A program made the translations under genes and the position numbers. Shown in pieces: positions 21,173 to 21,737 of a stretch of DNA of 21,737 bases. Below the pieces are notes generated by a model, which was given only the letters and a program-made list of their open reading frames with translations, was not told where the DNA came from and ran no database searches. Each line of letters starts with the position of its first letter. Positions within the stretch are counted from its first letter, which is position 1. This stretch comes from a virus. The DNA lies in the IMG/VR virus record IMGVR_UViG_3300017989_000484, positions 1 through 21,737 of that record; one strand, 5' to 3'.

Positions 21173-21339
21173 TGGCGACGATGCTGGGCGACCGCACCAA
21201 GCACAAGCTCCCCTGGTCGCAGTGCGACTGCGGGTGCCGTGCCGGAAGCCGGAGCCGCAAGGCCGAGCGCCGCATTCAGCGCAAGGTCGAGAAGCTGGAG
21301 GTCCGTCGTCAGATCGAGGTGGAGCGGAGCGAGTCATGA
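21172..21339 (+). CDS. Small protein with CDCGC motif
   Basis: A 55-residue protein read from ATG 21172 (one base shared with the upstream TGA) to TGA 21337-21339, whose ATG/TGA overlap leads into the next frame. Three Cys in a CDCGC cluster (18-22) are followed by a strongly basic, helical tail (GSRSRKAERRIQRKVEKLEV). The Cys could bind a metal; no match to a known zinc motif was seen. The fit between its neighbours supports a true gene. Confidence 0.6.
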   Translation: MATMLGDRTKHKLPWSQCDCGCRAGSRSRKAERRIQRKVEKLEVRRQIEVERSES

Positions 21340-21382
21340 CCACACCGTTCAGCTCCACCGCCCGCCCCACCTCGTTCGCACC

Positions 21383-21396
21383 ACGGAAGGGACCGA
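21383..21396 (+). promoter_or_regulatory. Third copy of the ribosome binding segment, without promoter
   Basis: ACGGAAGGGACCGA (21383-21396) matches the ribosome binding part of both leaders in 13 of 14 positions and runs into ATG 21396. No TATGAT element or hairpin precedes it, so it serves translation only. It decides the start of the following gene over the in-frame ATG at 21336. Confidence 0.65.
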
Positions 21397-21737
21397 TGAA
21401 CAAGCGCGAGCAGTTCCTCAACCACGTGTTCGGCAACGGCTGGATGCCCGACACCACGCGGCAGGTCCGTTCGGGCGACGGGCTGGTGCAGGACCCTCAC
21501 GCGTTCGTGCGGGAGTCCCAAACCGGGCCGGACTGGAAGCTCCGGCTGGACTTCACCGACGCCGACGGATACCTGAGCACCAAGCTGCGCGGCGTGCTCC
21601 TGTTCCGCGAAGGCGAGGAGAAACTGCGCCTGCTCCCGCAAAGGGACTGGAGTCACAACCGCGTGCTCTGGGAGGTCACCGGACGAGACCTCGAGCCCGG
21701 CTGGCGGGAGGTCGCCCTGCGGCCCCGCGCCGAGCGC
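21396..21737 (+). CDS. Hypothetical protein, N-terminal part (runs off the right edge)
   Basis: 114 residues are visible from ATG 21396, set by the conserved ribosome binding segment; an ATG at 21336 in the same frame overlaps the upstream stop and is a less likely start. The start is polar (MNKREQFLNHVFGNGWMPDT); later segments look beta-rich (WKLRLDFTDADGYLSTKLRG, VLLFREGEEKLRLLP, VLWEVTGRDL). No motif recognised. The frame is open at the edge, so the C-terminus is missing. Confidence 0.65.
   Translation, partial: MNKREQFLNHVFGNGWMPDTTRQVRSGDGLVQDPHAFVRESQTGPDWKLRLDFTDADGYLSTKLRGVLLFREGEEKLRLLPQRDWSHNRVLWEVTGRDLEPGWREVALRPRAER

Noticed and set aside
1-21737. tRNA genes, CRISPR arrays, integrase/attachment sites, insertion sequences
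   Set aside because: No cloverleaf, regular spacer repeats, recombinase motif or terminal inverted repeats with transposase were seen.

Overview
The window is a contiguous piece of a high-GC, tightly packed genome of a tailed bacteriophage with a long-tail (siphovirus-type) head-tail module: terminase, portal, MuF/protease, capsid, connector, tail-tube, chaperone and tape-measure genes in one block. The GC-rich codons, frequent GTG starts, 1-4 base stop/start overlaps and the kind of portal, adaptor and tail-tube proteins point to a phage of an actinobacterium (Gordonia, Rhodococcus, Mycobacterium, Streptomyces or relatives). The exact host cannot be fixed from the window. No tRNA, integrase, CRISPR array or insertion sequence was seen, and no stretch above 300 bases lacks a gene.

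Layout. Nearly everything from 19818 down to 1 is read on the minus strand. In order of transcription: a ParB-like protein, a glycosyltransferase resembling the TET-associated family, large terminase, (an HNH/endonuclease VII gene on the opposite strand), a DUF1360-like membrane protein, portal, a MuF-capsid protease fusion, a tiny Cys-rich protein, two SAM methyltransferases, a capsid protein with a Glu-rich scaffold-like N-terminus, a second probable head protein, a small adaptor-like protein, a Stealth-like glycosyltransferase, two small membrane proteins, the major tail protein, a 32-residue membrane peptide, head-tail connector proteins, an HK97 gp10-like protein, a tail assembly chaperone and the start of the tape measure protein. 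From 19917 to 21737 the plus strand carries a divergent operon of small accessory genes. Two of its genes are preceded by a repeated promoter-hairpin-RBS leader.

How it fits together. The minus strand builds and fills the virion. What stands out is a set of modification enzymes embedded in it without gaps: one glycosyltransferase coupled to the ParB-like gene and terminase (likely acting on DNA bases), and a sugar-type O-methyltransferase, a second methyltransferase and a Stealth-like glycosyltransferase placed among head genes (possibly decorating virion proteins). These are the best candidates for an undescribed system. The assignments rest on motif recognition by eye, without database searches.
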